Origin: Stenotrophomonas bentonitica
GTDB taxonomy: Bacteria > Pseudomonadota > Gammaproteobacteria > Xanthomonadales > Xanthomonadaceae
NCBI RefSeq assembly: GCF_013185915.1
Contig: NZ_JAAZUH010000001.1
Coordinates: 620,001 to 684,000, forward strand
DNA length: 64,000 nucleotides
Direction of reading: 5' to 3'
Position numbers and translations under genes: made by a program. Below, one piece after another: positions 49,426-57,366 of this stretch (position 1 is the stretch's first letter; each line of letters opens with the position of its first letter). The notes beneath the pieces are model-generated. The model made no database searches. It was not told the origin of the DNA and worked only from the letters and a program-made list of their open reading frames with translations.

Positions 49426-49945
49426 CCTCAGCGACTATTTCGCTGGAACTAACCGATAGCAGCGACACGCTGCTGCCAGTTCTGGTTACGGCGTTGCTCG
49501 CGCGAGGGGTGTCGGGGCTGGTGTGCAGAGTGCTGATTTATCTGGGGATGGAAAATCTGTCGCTCAGATCAACGGAAACACCAGAGCCTTGAGGCCGATG
49601 CAAAGGTAGCGCAAGGAAAACTTGGGAGGATCTGAGGAAACCATTGCAATACAACGAGCCGGTTGCAGAAGTAGCGGCCGTTGACTGCAGCCGTTCTCAT
49701 CTCACTTAGAAACCAGTGCTGTTGCAGCTGACCGCACTGTGGCATAGGGAAGGCTCGCCCCTCCCTTCAGCATCCCGACATGAGTTGGGCAGATGATCGC
49801 GACAAGACGCGAACAACCGCTTGTCGTAAGGAGCGCAGATCATACTCTTGACGCCCTCCCAATGCTGAAAGACGCAGGCCAGCCGAAGTGGTAATCTCAA
49901 ACCAAAGCGCATACACACTGACCTCATCCATTAAAGGGATCGAAT
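49426..49945 (+). promoter_or_regulatory. Upstream region of the DRT1 gene
   Basis: No gene is supported in these 520 bases. Composition shifts to lower GC at about 49.6 kb. An inverted repeat CGACAAG...CTTGTCG spans 49800-49826. TTGACG (49849) and TTGACT (49681) could be -35 elements, but no good -10 follows at proper spacing. AAGGGA precedes the ATG at 49946. Because several defence RTs use a noncoding RNA encoded beside the RT gene, this is the place to look for one. Confidence 0.4.
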
Positions 49946-52900
49946 ATGAGCGTTGTTGATTCGCGGTACGAAAAACTGTGTCCGCGAGTAAAGATTGTTC
50001 ACGATGAGGTTGTTCTTGCCCAAGCATGGAAGAAGACGCACACCTTTGTTCGGCGCTACAACTGGTACGCCGACGTACTGGAACTTGATGTATCCGGAGT
50101 CTGCTTACCAGAGAGCCTAGCCGCTTGGTCCGCAGATATCGCGAATGGAAACTATGTGACTACTCCAGCATGGCTGGTCCCGGCGCCGAAGAATGGCTTG
50201 TGGTTCTTCTCTTCTGACTTGGATGGGGGGTGGCAGCCGCGACGCGTCGAAGGGGAGCAACGTCCGGTGCTGCGACCGCTTGCTCATATCGGAGTGCGGG
50301 AACAATCAATAGCCACCGCCGTCATGCTTTGCCTGGCTGACTGCGTTGAATCAGCACAAGGCGACACGTCTCTCGCTGCGGACAGAGCAGCAAAGATGGG
50401 CGTTTTTAGCTACGGCAACAGGCTCTTTTGCAATTGGTCGAAGGATCACACCATTGCCTCATTCGCATGGGGAAACTCGAACACCTACAGCAGATACTTT
50501 CAGGACTACCAACGGTACATCGAACGGCCATTAGCAATCGCAAAGAACATCGACGTCGACAAAGATGGAAAAGTCTTCATCGTCAGTCTAGACCTAAGCG
50601 CATTCTTCGACAACATACACATCGCTCTACTTGTAGAAAAGCTAAAGATTGCGTACCAAGACTTTTTCGACAACTCCGAAGATGACTTGCAACCTGCGGA
50701 CAACGGGTTTTGGGAAGTAGCACTACGCGCCCTGAGCTTCAAGTGGCGCGATGAGGACCTCTCCCTGAGTCATTTGTTTCGAGATGGGACGCTTCCACTG
50801 GGGCTTCCACAAGGATTGGTCGCGAGCGGCTTTTTTGCGAATGCGTACCTGCTCGATTTTGACCGTGACGTCGGCTCATTTATAGATCGGACTCCAAGAG
50901 GAAAGACCTTCCGAATTCACGACTACTGCCGTTACGTCGATGATCTTAAGTTGGTCATCTCAGTCAAGTCCGACGAGGCAACACCTCATGATCTCGCCGA
51001 ATTGGGTGACGAGATCACTGCCTGGGTTCAGCGTCTCCTGAAAAAGCACACCACTGCATCTGGGACCGAAGGCACGTATCTCCGGCTCAATGCAAAGAAG
51101 ACTCAGCTCGAAGCACTCGTCGACATTGGAACCGAGTCCGGCACTGCGGCACGCATGAAAACCCTTCAACAGCAACTTAGTGGTCCTTTTGACCTCGACT
51201 CTCTCCGTCATGCTGAAGCCGGGCTCAACGGATTGCTGTCACTAGCAGAACTTGGGCTCATAGAAGACACGAAGCCCTCACGAGGCAATCTTCGCCTGGC
51301 GACGGTGTCAGCACTGAAGCAGGAGGTAAGGGATGACACGCTCACGCGCTTCTCCGCATACCGACTTGTGCGTTCGCTACGAGAACGCAGACGAATTACA
51401 GACCTGACCGAATCCGTTGATGGTGAGAGTGCAATTGAGGCGCTACGGCATGACTATCAGGCTGCTGCACGACGATTGGTATCTGCATGGGCGCTAAATC
51501 CTTCCCTTGTTCAGGTACTCCGATATGCACTGGACCTATGGCCCAGCGTCGAACTGCTTGGGCCGGTCGAGGAGGCGTTGCTGAGCAAGTTGAACGACAC
51601 TGGCCCAGACTCCGAATTCGGCCGAAGAGTCGCCTATTACGTCCTCGCGGACCTGTTCAAAGCGGGTGCAACTGAGACAGGCAGGGAGGCCATGCAAGAC
51701 CATAGCTTTGAGGTTTCTGACGTTGAAGCCTACCGGGTTGCACTCGCGAACCTCGCAGCACGAATGCTTGACGAGCGGGAGGCGCCTTGGTACGTCCAAC
51801 AGCAGGCGAGTCTCCTTCTGGCCTCAGTTGGGCAAGTCGCGAGAAGTCCAAAGAGCGCAACTGAGCTTCGATTCCATAGAGCGCTTCATCTATTCGCTCG
51901 AGCAAAGTCACCCGCTCTCGACCTGTCCTCCGAGGAAGAGGTAGTGGTGTCGCTCGTTGGTCACCAGCTTCTTAATGATGACGCGCATTATGCACGCTGG
52001 TTCACTCGCTTTGGCAATTCGAGGAATAGGAAACAGGTTGCAAAGGCATGGAAGATTGTGGCTGAGGCATCTCCAGCCCTGTTTAACAGTCTCTTTAGTT
52101 CCACACGAAACGGCATGAAACAACTGATTTCCTGGGCACCGAGGCATCTCGCCCGATTTGCAGAAATGCGATGGTCATCCGGAAACGCTCCGCTTCCGAC
52201 GGGAAGGTGGCTGCCGCTCTTGACGGTTATTACCCACCCGAGTCAGTTGTTCAGCCAAGAGAATTCACTGCTAAAGCTTGCGGAAGCATTAAGTAGGTCG
52301 AAAGCAGTACGGGCGTTCGACTCTGAACTCCTCACGCCATTGAATGTGGAGGTAAGGTCGAATGACTGGGGGCAGTTAAGCAATCCAAGCTTTGCGACGC
52401 TCGACGCACGGGCAGTCGTTTCACTCCAAAGAACGGACGGGGCGTATGACACCCCCCCGTGGTGCCGACGCGAAGATGCCTGGATGTATGCGTACGGACG
52501 TCTATTGCGGGCTGCCGCCACGGGAGAGCCCGACTTCACTGCACGTCACTGGCTCGCAAGTGAAGACACAGGATGGTATAGCGGCCTGAAGAGTACATGG
52601 CACAAGCGTCGCTTGGGAATGCTTCATTCCGCAGAGGGCCTAAGGGGTACTGCGGCAGCAATCACGCCTTGGTTCTCGGACTTGCTAATGCACATGCTGA
52701 GGTGGCCAGGTTTGTCTGAACGCAAGAACCTAGAGGCTTCAGGGATCACTACCCGCAGAGATTTCGCGGACGCTATCAAGAAGCGCCTTGACTTTCAGAA
52801 GGAGCTCTATGGGGTCAGCAGTCGAGTACCTGTATATCGCTATCCCGTCGAATGGCGTTTGGACCATGATCGTGGGCTTCGAGTTGCTATGGTCCAGGGA

Positions 52901-53770
52901 CTTATGCCGCTCCATAACCATTTCAACGGTGGCCTGGCAGGGCTCGACGATCCAGGCTACCGGGAAAGGCACCGAAACCACACTGCGGCACTGCTCCATC
53001 TCACTAATAAGCATCTCGCTGCACGCGAGTACGTTCTGGGAACGTCAGAGAAGCCCCATATCGATGTCGTCGTGTTTCCTGAGCTCAGCATTCACGTCTG
53101 CGACCAAGATCTCATGAGGTCCTTCTCAGACGCGACTGGCGCGATACTCTTCTACGGACTCTTAGGAGCGAAAGACCCCACGAGTAAAGAGCCAATCAAT
53201 GCAGCCCGTTGGCTAGTCCCGCAGAGACATACGGGCCGCCGCTCCTGGGTCGAGGTTGATCAGGGGAAATTTAACCTCACGACAGATGAACATAGTCTGG
53301 GCATAAAGCCGTGGAGACCATACCAAGTCGTCATCGAACTCCTCGATTCAACCAAGACGACCGAGGAGTCCTTCCGGCTGACAGGCTCAATCTGCTTCGA
53401 CGCTACGGACCTTTCCTTAGCCTCAGACCTGAGAAATGAAAGTCACATGTTCGTGGTGTCGGCAATGAACAAGGACGTAAAGACCTTTGATGGCATGGTT
53501 GCCGCGCTGCGTTATCACATGTATCAGCACATCCTAATTGCAAACATCGGCGAGTTCGGCGGATCTACCGCTCAAGCACCATACGACAAAGAGTATCTCA
53601 GGCTCATCTCTCACACGCATGGCGGCAACCAACTAGCTGTATCGGTTTTCGATGTACGTTTGGAGGATTTCGGTCCCGCACTTGAGGCTGCGCTACCGGC
53701 AGTGAGTAAGTGGAAGGAGGTAAAGGAGCGCATCGGTAAAGCGCCGCCCGCCGGACTGGATCGAGCTTGA
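49946..53770 (+). CDS. drt1: Reverse transcriptase-nitrilase fusion (type 1 defence-associated RT)
   Basis: A 1274-residue protein. The N-terminal third is a reverse transcriptase of the Unknown Group: motif A FIVSLDLSAFFDNI (about residue 215), motif B GLPQGLVASGFFANAYLLDF (about 288) and the catalytic YCRYVDDLKLV (about 330). A helical region of about 550 residues follows. The last 300 residues are a nitrilase/C-N hydrolase domain: VVVFPELSIHV carries the catalytic Glu and GSICFDATDLSLA the catalytic Cys. This matches DRT type 1 (UG1), an anti-phage single-gene system. Start ATG with AAGGGA upstream. Base composition is lower in GC than the neighbours, which fits recent transfer. Confidence 0.93.
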   Translation: MSVVDSRYEKLCPRVKIVHDEVVLAQAWKKTHTFVRRYNWYADVLELDVSGVCLPESLAAWSADIANGNYVTTPAWLVPAPKNGLWFFSSDLDGGWQPRRVEGEQRPVLRPLAHIGVREQSIATAVMLCLADCVESAQGDTSLAADRAAKMGVFSYGNRLFCNWSKDHTIASFAWGNSNTYSRYFQDYQRYIERPLAIAKNIDVDKDGKVFIVSLDLSAFFDNIHIALLVEKLKIAYQDFFDNSEDDLQPADNGFWEVALRALSFKWRDEDLSLSHLFRDGTLPLGLPQGLVASGFFANAYLLDFDRDVGSFIDRTPRGKTFRIHDYCRYVDDLKLVISVKSDEATPHDLAELGDEITAWVQRLLKKHTTASGTEGTYLRLNAKKTQLEALVDIGTESGTAARMKTLQQQLSGPFDLDSLRHAEAGLNGLLSLAELGLIEDTKPSRGNLRLATVSALKQEVRDDTLTRFSAYRLVRSLRERRRITDLTESVDGESAIEALRHDYQAAARRLVSAWALNPSLVQVLRYALDLWPSVELLGPVEEALLSKLNDTGPDSEFGRRVAYYVLADLFKAGATETGREAMQDHSFEVSDVEAYRVALANLAARMLDEREAPWYVQQQASLLLASVGQVARSPKSATELRFHRALHLFARAKSPALDLSSEEEVVVSLVGHQLLNDDAHYARWFTRFGNSRNRKQVAKAWKIVAEASPALFNSLFSSTRNGMKQLISWAPRHLARFAEMRWSSGNAPLPTGRWLPLLTVITHPSQLFSQENSLLKLAEALSRSKAVRAFDSELLTPLNVEVRSNDWGQLSNPSFATLDARAVVSLQRTDGAYDTPPWCRREDAWMYAYGRLLRAAATGEPDFTARHWLASEDTGWYSGLKSTWHKRRLGMLHSAEGLRGTAAAITPWFSDLLMHMLRWPGLSERKNLEASGITTRRDFADAIKKRLDFQKELYGVSSRVPVYRYPVEWRLDHDRGLRVAMVQGLMPLHNHFNGGLAGLDDPGYRERHRNHTAALLHLTNKHLAAREYVLGTSEKPHIDVVVFPELSIHVCDQDLMRSFSDATGAILFYGLLGAKDPTSKEPINAARWLVPQRHTGRRSWVEVDQGKFNLTTDEHSLGIKPWRPYQVVIELLDSTKTTEESFRLTGSICFDATDLSLASDLRNESHMFVVSAMNKDVKTFDGMVAALRYHMYQHILIANIGEFGGSTAQAPYDKEYLRLISHTHGGNQLAVSVFDVRLEDFGPALEAALPAVSKWKEVKERIGKAPPAGLDRA

Positions 53771-54182
53771 GCGGCCGCCCTGGCCCACGACACGCCGCGA
53801 GTTGCGGGCGCCGCTCAGCCGGCACTAGCGCCAGGGACCACCGCCGGGCGACGCCGGTCGCTCCTGAATTTGAGTGTGGACCGCGGGCCGGTGGCGCCGA
53901 CGGCGCTGCGTCCGCACTGCCACCTTCAGTAGGCCGCTCGCCGGCGTCGTGTTTGCAGTGAACGAGGCGAGCGCCCCCTTCGAGCATCACTTCTCTGGAA
54001 CGTCGCCCACTGCGACAGTCATCGGTCTCGTGTCGCGTGGACGCCCTGGTAGCCGCCCCCCCCACCCCGGGGGGATGAGCTAATGGTGGTGAAGATGCGC
54101 ACCAAGCTAGCGCCTTATATCGCCGGCATCCTCACACGATGCCAGTGCTGGTCATACAACTGCGACTGCGGCAAGCCCCTCC
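53771..54182. other. Gene-free stretch after DRT1
   Basis: A high-GC stretch of about 400 bases begins directly after the DRT1 stop, an abrupt shift in composition. Short open frames exist on both strands, but none has a ribosome site or recognisable motif. At about 54,052-54,075 there is a C-run followed by a G-run. I see no feature that can be named. Confidence 0.4.
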
Positions 54183-54436
54183 GGTAGATCATCGGAAACG
54201 TCACCGGCCGCGCGCCCGAGGAGAGTGGGCAGCGCATGCCGCGTGGGGATTCGACTAGCTGGCCAACATCATCAACCGCCTCAAGGACCGCTAACGTCAA
54301 TTCCGCATCCAGTGGCACATGTTTCTGCGGGTGTTAGCACACGATCCTCTCCCTCCGGGCAAGAGAATTCTGGCCGACGGGTGGGACAGCGACGGCGCGG
54401 TTACGTGCCTAACCTGCGCAGCGAGCGGGTCGGCAA
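54183..54436 (+). pseudogene. Decayed fragment of the UvrD/HelD-like helicase gene
   Basis: This stretch aligns by eye with about 46,410-46,680 inside the intact helicase gene: shared runs include ATCATCGG, CCGGCCGC, CCGCCTCAAGGACCGCT and GGGACAGCGACGGC. It has in-frame stops (TAG at 54256-54258 and TAA at 54292-54294) and small indels, so it is not functional. It joins directly to a reductase fragment at about 54,437. Confidence 0.85.
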
Positions 54437-54685
54437 CTCGGACAAGCCCTCGATGTTCGTAAGGGTGTCGGTAACGCTGCAGGCCAAGAACAACCGGTCG
54501 CCCGTGAACGTGCTGCCGTCCTCGCAAGCCGCTCAAAGGAGCGACCGTGCTCCAGCACCTTGACGTGGGCTGCCCCGCCCTCGAGCTAGGTCAGCGCTGG
54601 GTACGCCATCGGTTCCCCGTTCCCCACGAGCCTCGTCCGGAAGCAGCCCTTACCGGGCGATGAAACCGTGCACCGCAGCGGGTCG
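54437..54685 (-). pseudogene. Decayed fragment of the thioredoxin reductase-like gene
   Basis: It aligns with about 48,757-49,005 of the intact reductase gene in the same orientation: shared runs include CGGACAAGCC, AAGGGTGTCGGT, GAACGTGCTGCCGTC and GGGCGATGAA. The fused helicase fragment means that about 2 kb between the two matching parts was lost. Divergence is high, so the duplication is old or the copy came from another strain. Confidence 0.82.
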
Positions 54686-54909
54686 CCACATCGAATGGAC
54701 CATCACCCACGTAATGACCAAGCTCCGTGGTCTTGGTCTTACAGTCCGTAACTATCTGTTTTTACTGTATGTTTATCTTACTTGAGTTGTTTCGCAAACA
54801 CATACAACAGTCCTTTAACAAACTTGGACGAATTTATCGCTTGCATTCGCAGCTGCCGTGTGGAAGAATCGCATCAATCCGCAAAATGACAGGCAAGGGA
54901 GGAGTAGAG
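54686..54909 (+). promoter_or_regulatory. AT-rich upstream region of the DUF5343 gene
   Basis: Composition drops sharply in GC from about 54,740 (for example TGTTTTTACTGTATGTTTAT), consistent with a promoter of acquired DNA. AAGGGAGGAG ends just before the ATG at 54910. No clear operator is seen. Confidence 0.45.
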
Positions 54910-55656
54910 ATGAGCGACAAAGGCGTTAAACCGCCATACCCGACCTATAAGACCTTCGTTGGCCTTATAGATGAGCTTCGAAGTCATGAAGTGATGCCCG
55001 AAGCAATTGACCGCAGCTTCCTTAGTAAACGATCTGGCACTGAGCAATCCGCCCTGATCGCAGCTATGAAGTGGTTCAAACTTATTAGCGAGTCCGGCGC
55101 CCCGACGAAACTCCTGCGCGACTTCATCCGCGCAGAAGCCGATGACGCTCAGGCCATGTTTAGGTCGATGGTTTTGGAGTCATATGGCTCAATTACCGAT
55201 GGAAGCTTTGCCTTAGGCAGTGCTACGACGAGCATGCTCGCTGACAAGTTCCGTGAGTACGAGATTAGCGGTTCGACGCTTACCAAGGGCATTAGCTTCT
55301 TCCTTTCGGCCGCAAAGGATGCCGGGATCAAGGTTAGCCCTCACGCCAAAGCGCCGCCGACGTCAGGCAATGGAAGTGCCAAGCGAAAGGCCAAGTCGCC
55401 TCCCGCACTGCTGGCTCCAGCAGTCACTCATTCCGAGCCGACCGGACATGGAAGCAAGCCGAAGCCTCCGCGGGAAGCAATGGTTGCCATCCCCATCCCG
55501 ATCTTTGGGGGGCAGGATGGCGTTATTTATCTGCCGGACCACATGACTGCAAAGCAGTGGGAGAAGGTAATCAAGATGACCGAGTTCATCTTGCAGAACT
55601 ATCGAGACACAATGGCCGAAGAAGCGGCAGTGTCGGAGTCAGAGGTGACGCCATGA
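54910..55656 (+). CDS. DUF5343 family protein (stand-alone)
   Basis: A 248-residue protein. The N-terminal half matches DUF5343 (YPTYKTFVGLIDELRSHEVM, then AIDRSFLSKRSGTEQSALIA and MKWFKLISESGAPTKLLRDF), a helical, possibly winged-helix domain. A Pro/Lys/Ser-rich linker (about residues 150-190) and a C-terminal IPIPIFGGQDGVIYLPDHMT complete it. DUF5343 genes often sit in defence islands, sometimes beside HEPN genes, as at the right end of this window, but no partner is adjacent here. GGAGG supports the start at MSDKGVKPP over an upstream in-frame ATG. Confidence 0.85.
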   Translation: MSDKGVKPPYPTYKTFVGLIDELRSHEVMPEAIDRSFLSKRSGTEQSALIAAMKWFKLISESGAPTKLLRDFIRAEADDAQAMFRSMVLESYGSITDGSFALGSATTSMLADKFREYEISGSTLTKGISFFLSAAKDAGIKVSPHAKAPPTSGNGSAKRKAKSPPALLAPAVTHSEPTGHGSKPKPPREAMVAIPIPIFGGQDGVIYLPDHMTAKQWEKVIKMTEFILQNYRDTMAEEAAVSESEVTP

Positions 55657-55887
55657 GGAGAGTAGGTGGCCGCTCGCAATTTCCGCCGACGCGGGTGGCC
55701 GAAAAAAACAACGCCCCAACTTAAGTCCCCGTCTTCCAAACAGGCTTAAGTTGAGGCGCCAGGCGGGCAACGGCAAGGCAGTGAGGGCATCCCTCTGCCG
55801 GTACCGAGCCCCTCGCAGGCAAAGAGTATAACTCTTTGAGCCCCGGTATTCCATATTGCCCTCCTCTCGTCGAATTGAGGAGGACTT
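55657..55887. other. Hairpin-rich intergenic stretch
   Basis: Two strong inverted repeats: 55712-55758 (CGCC-cc-AACTTAAG ... CTTAAGTT-ga-GGCG, 19-base loop) and 55820-55838 (CAAAGAGT-ata-ACTCTTTG), the second enclosed by TACCG/CGGTA. There is no T-tract, so they are not simple terminators. The stretch could encode a small structured RNA or a leader of the 32-residue ORF. Confidence 0.4.
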
Positions 55888-55986
55888 ATGTCCATTTCCA
55901 AGACGGTGCATGTGTGCGCTTACACCCGGTTCCGCAAGGGCCGCCTGGAGTACGTCGTATCACATTGGCGCAGCCTCCCAGGCTAA
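55888..55986 (+). CDS. Predicted 32-residue microprotein
   Basis: An ORF reading MSISKTVHVCAYTRFRKG and ending WRSLPG. An ideal GAGGAGG site six bases upstream is the main support. It is basic with a central hydrophobic/aromatic part. I do not recognise it. It lies between two genes on the same strand and after a hairpin-rich leader. Confidence 0.5.
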   Translation: MSISKTVHVCAYTRFRKGRLEYVVSHWRSLPG

Positions 55987-56075
55987 GCGCAGCATCTGGG
56001 GAGCGCCGCTCGCGGCGCCTCCCTTCTTGGGGCATGTAAATTTTTGGTCGAGTTCACAACTTTAAGGAGGAAGCA

Positions 56076-56378
56076 ATGGGCTACAACGATCATGTGCAAG
56101 ACGATGGCTTCAGTGATTTCCTCGAAGAGGTCTTGGGGGGCGGGGCTCTTGAAGGCGCCGCTGAGGGAATCACACGCCAAGTAGTTGAGAGAGGACAAGA
56201 ATCGCTTAGCGACAAACAAGCATTCGTGTTCAAGCGAGACGTCTTGGACGTCTACGTAGTGGATGGATGCAAACGATGCGAAGCTCCAGTCCCATGGTCC
56301 GAGATGTACGCTGCCAGCGACAACGGGGGCTACTGCAACTACTGTTGGCACATGCTCGAAAAAATGAGAGATGAGTAG
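56076..56378 (+). CDS. Small Cys4 protein of unknown function
   Basis: A 100-residue acidic protein. The N-terminal part is Gly/Glu-rich (FLEEVLGGGALEGAAEGITR); the C-terminal part has CKRC and, 24 residues on, CNYC, a likely zinc-binding pair (VDGCKRCEAPVPW, GGYCNYCWHML). AAGGAGGAAG just before the ATG is a near-perfect ribosome site. No family was recognised. It may bind nucleic acid or protein through the zinc site. Confidence 0.75.
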   Translation: MGYNDHVQDDGFSDFLEEVLGGGALEGAAEGITRQVVERGQESLSDKQAFVFKRDVLDVYVVDGCKRCEAPVPWSEMYAASDNGGYCNYCWHMLEKMRDE

Positions 56379-57063
56379 CCTGACAGCCTAGCCAGCATTG
56401 TAGCTAGCTCTGAGAGTTCTCGCCTCAAACGCCGTCTCTGGTCACCAGGATGAGATGGTGGTGGTAAAGCTGGAACACTTTCTGGGCAAGCGTCCTTTCG
56501 CTGACGCCCAACCAATAAGGGTATGGCGGAGAGAGTGGGATCGGATCACCTCCGATCTAAGCAACTCAAACCGTTGCAGAAAGCCTGCTCGGCAGGTTTC
56601 CTTTCAATGTTTCCCCGATCATAGCGGCTGTTCACCGCCCCGATCCACCCTCCCGCGGCCGCCAGCCCGAATTCAGCAGTCCGACCGCCCCCGGTCGCAA
56701 TCCCGCGGCAAGGCCGACCTGCCACGAAAAGACCAGCCCGCTTGACCTTGGGCTCTGGAAGCTGGCCACCGCGTCCGGCACCCGGTGCGGGCGGCCGGCG
56801 CCAGAGGGTTTTCCTGGGCCCGTCGAGTGACCGCCCCTTAAGACCGATAGGCAAAATGCCGGTAGGCCTTGGGAGCCTGTCCTCGTGACCACTCGGCGAA
56901 GACGGCGGCTCTCCATTCCTTCCCGGCGCCGGGCTTCCCCTTCGCCAAGCCCAGAGGTTTCGCTGATGGAGTCCCCCATCTTCATGGCCCGGTCGCCCGC
57001 TCCCCCTCTTGCCAGGAGATGCCAACGGGAGCAGAGTCGCTTTATCCAGGGGGAGAAAGGGCA
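56379..57063. other. Gene-poor stretch with tRNA-Ser 3'-end-like remnant (possible att site)
   Basis: On the minus strand, 56,524-56,541 reads ATCCCACTCTCTCCGCCA, which is what the T-arm, acceptor stem and CCA of a tRNA-Ser would give; the rest of a tRNA is absent. Such scars mark integrative-element attachment sites. A weak terminator-like hairpin (CCTGC-tcg-GCAGG plus T-rich tail) follows at about 56,585-56,607. The rest, to hxsD, is high-GC with no gene that I can support; GGGAGAAAGGG precedes hxsD. Confidence 0.5.
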
Positions 57064-57366
57064 ATGGAAAGCTCGGAACTTGCGGTCGACCGCACGCTTT
57101 ACTCTGACGAGGAGGTCGTCCGCGCGGCCCACCGGCTGTCGGGAATGTGCCACGTGGAACTTATTACCCGAAGCGAAGCGCTCGTGGTCGTTGTCCGCGC
57201 GCCCGAAGGCCAAACTTTGCGGAGGGACCTCAAGAGCCGGTTTTATAGCGACCTCGTCGACGAAAAGCTTCGATCTCTGGTCCGCGTAGAAACCCAAGGC
57301 CTGCATCAGGAGCTGGTTCGAGCCGCCCTGGCGCAAGCAATGCCGCGTTCGGTGGCCGGGTCGTGA
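57064..57366 (+). CDS. hxsD: His-Xaa-Ser system protein HxsD
   Basis: A 100-residue protein matching HxsD, the small conserved component of His-Xaa-Ser systems: LAVDRTLYSDEEVVRAAHRL, then CHVELITRSEALVVVV, with the ending RFYSDLVDEKLRSLVRVETQ. It probably helps the radical SAM enzymes recognise their substrate, as small partner proteins do in RiPP pathways; this role is inference. The stop overlaps the hxsB start as GTGA. The ATG was chosen because of the GGGAG/AAAGGG region upstream; the longer frame upstream looks non-coding. Confidence 0.88.
   Translation: MESSELAVDRTLYSDEEVVRAAHRLSGMCHVELITRSEALVVVVRAPEGQTLRRDLKSRFYSDLVDEKLRSLVRVETQGLHQELVRAALAQAMPRSVAGS

Noticed and set aside
49946..53770. 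Retron or group II intron reverse transcriptase
   Set aside because: Retron RTs are about 300-400 residues and intron RTs carry maturase/endonuclease domains; this protein has a C-terminal nitrilase domain and no intron RNA boundaries.
53604..54065. A 153-codon minus-strand gene downstream of DRT1
   Set aside because: It overlaps the DRT1 3' end, has no ribosome site, and its Arg/Pro/Ala-rich translation looks like a GC-driven spurious frame.
55712..55838. Simple terminators after the DUF5343 gene
   Set aside because: Both inverted repeats lack a downstream T-run on either strand, so they were listed as unexplained structure.
56521..56600. A complete tRNA-Ser gene
   Set aside because: Only the 3' terminal 18 bases fit; the anticodon arm, D arm and 5' acceptor strand are absent on the strand that would be needed.
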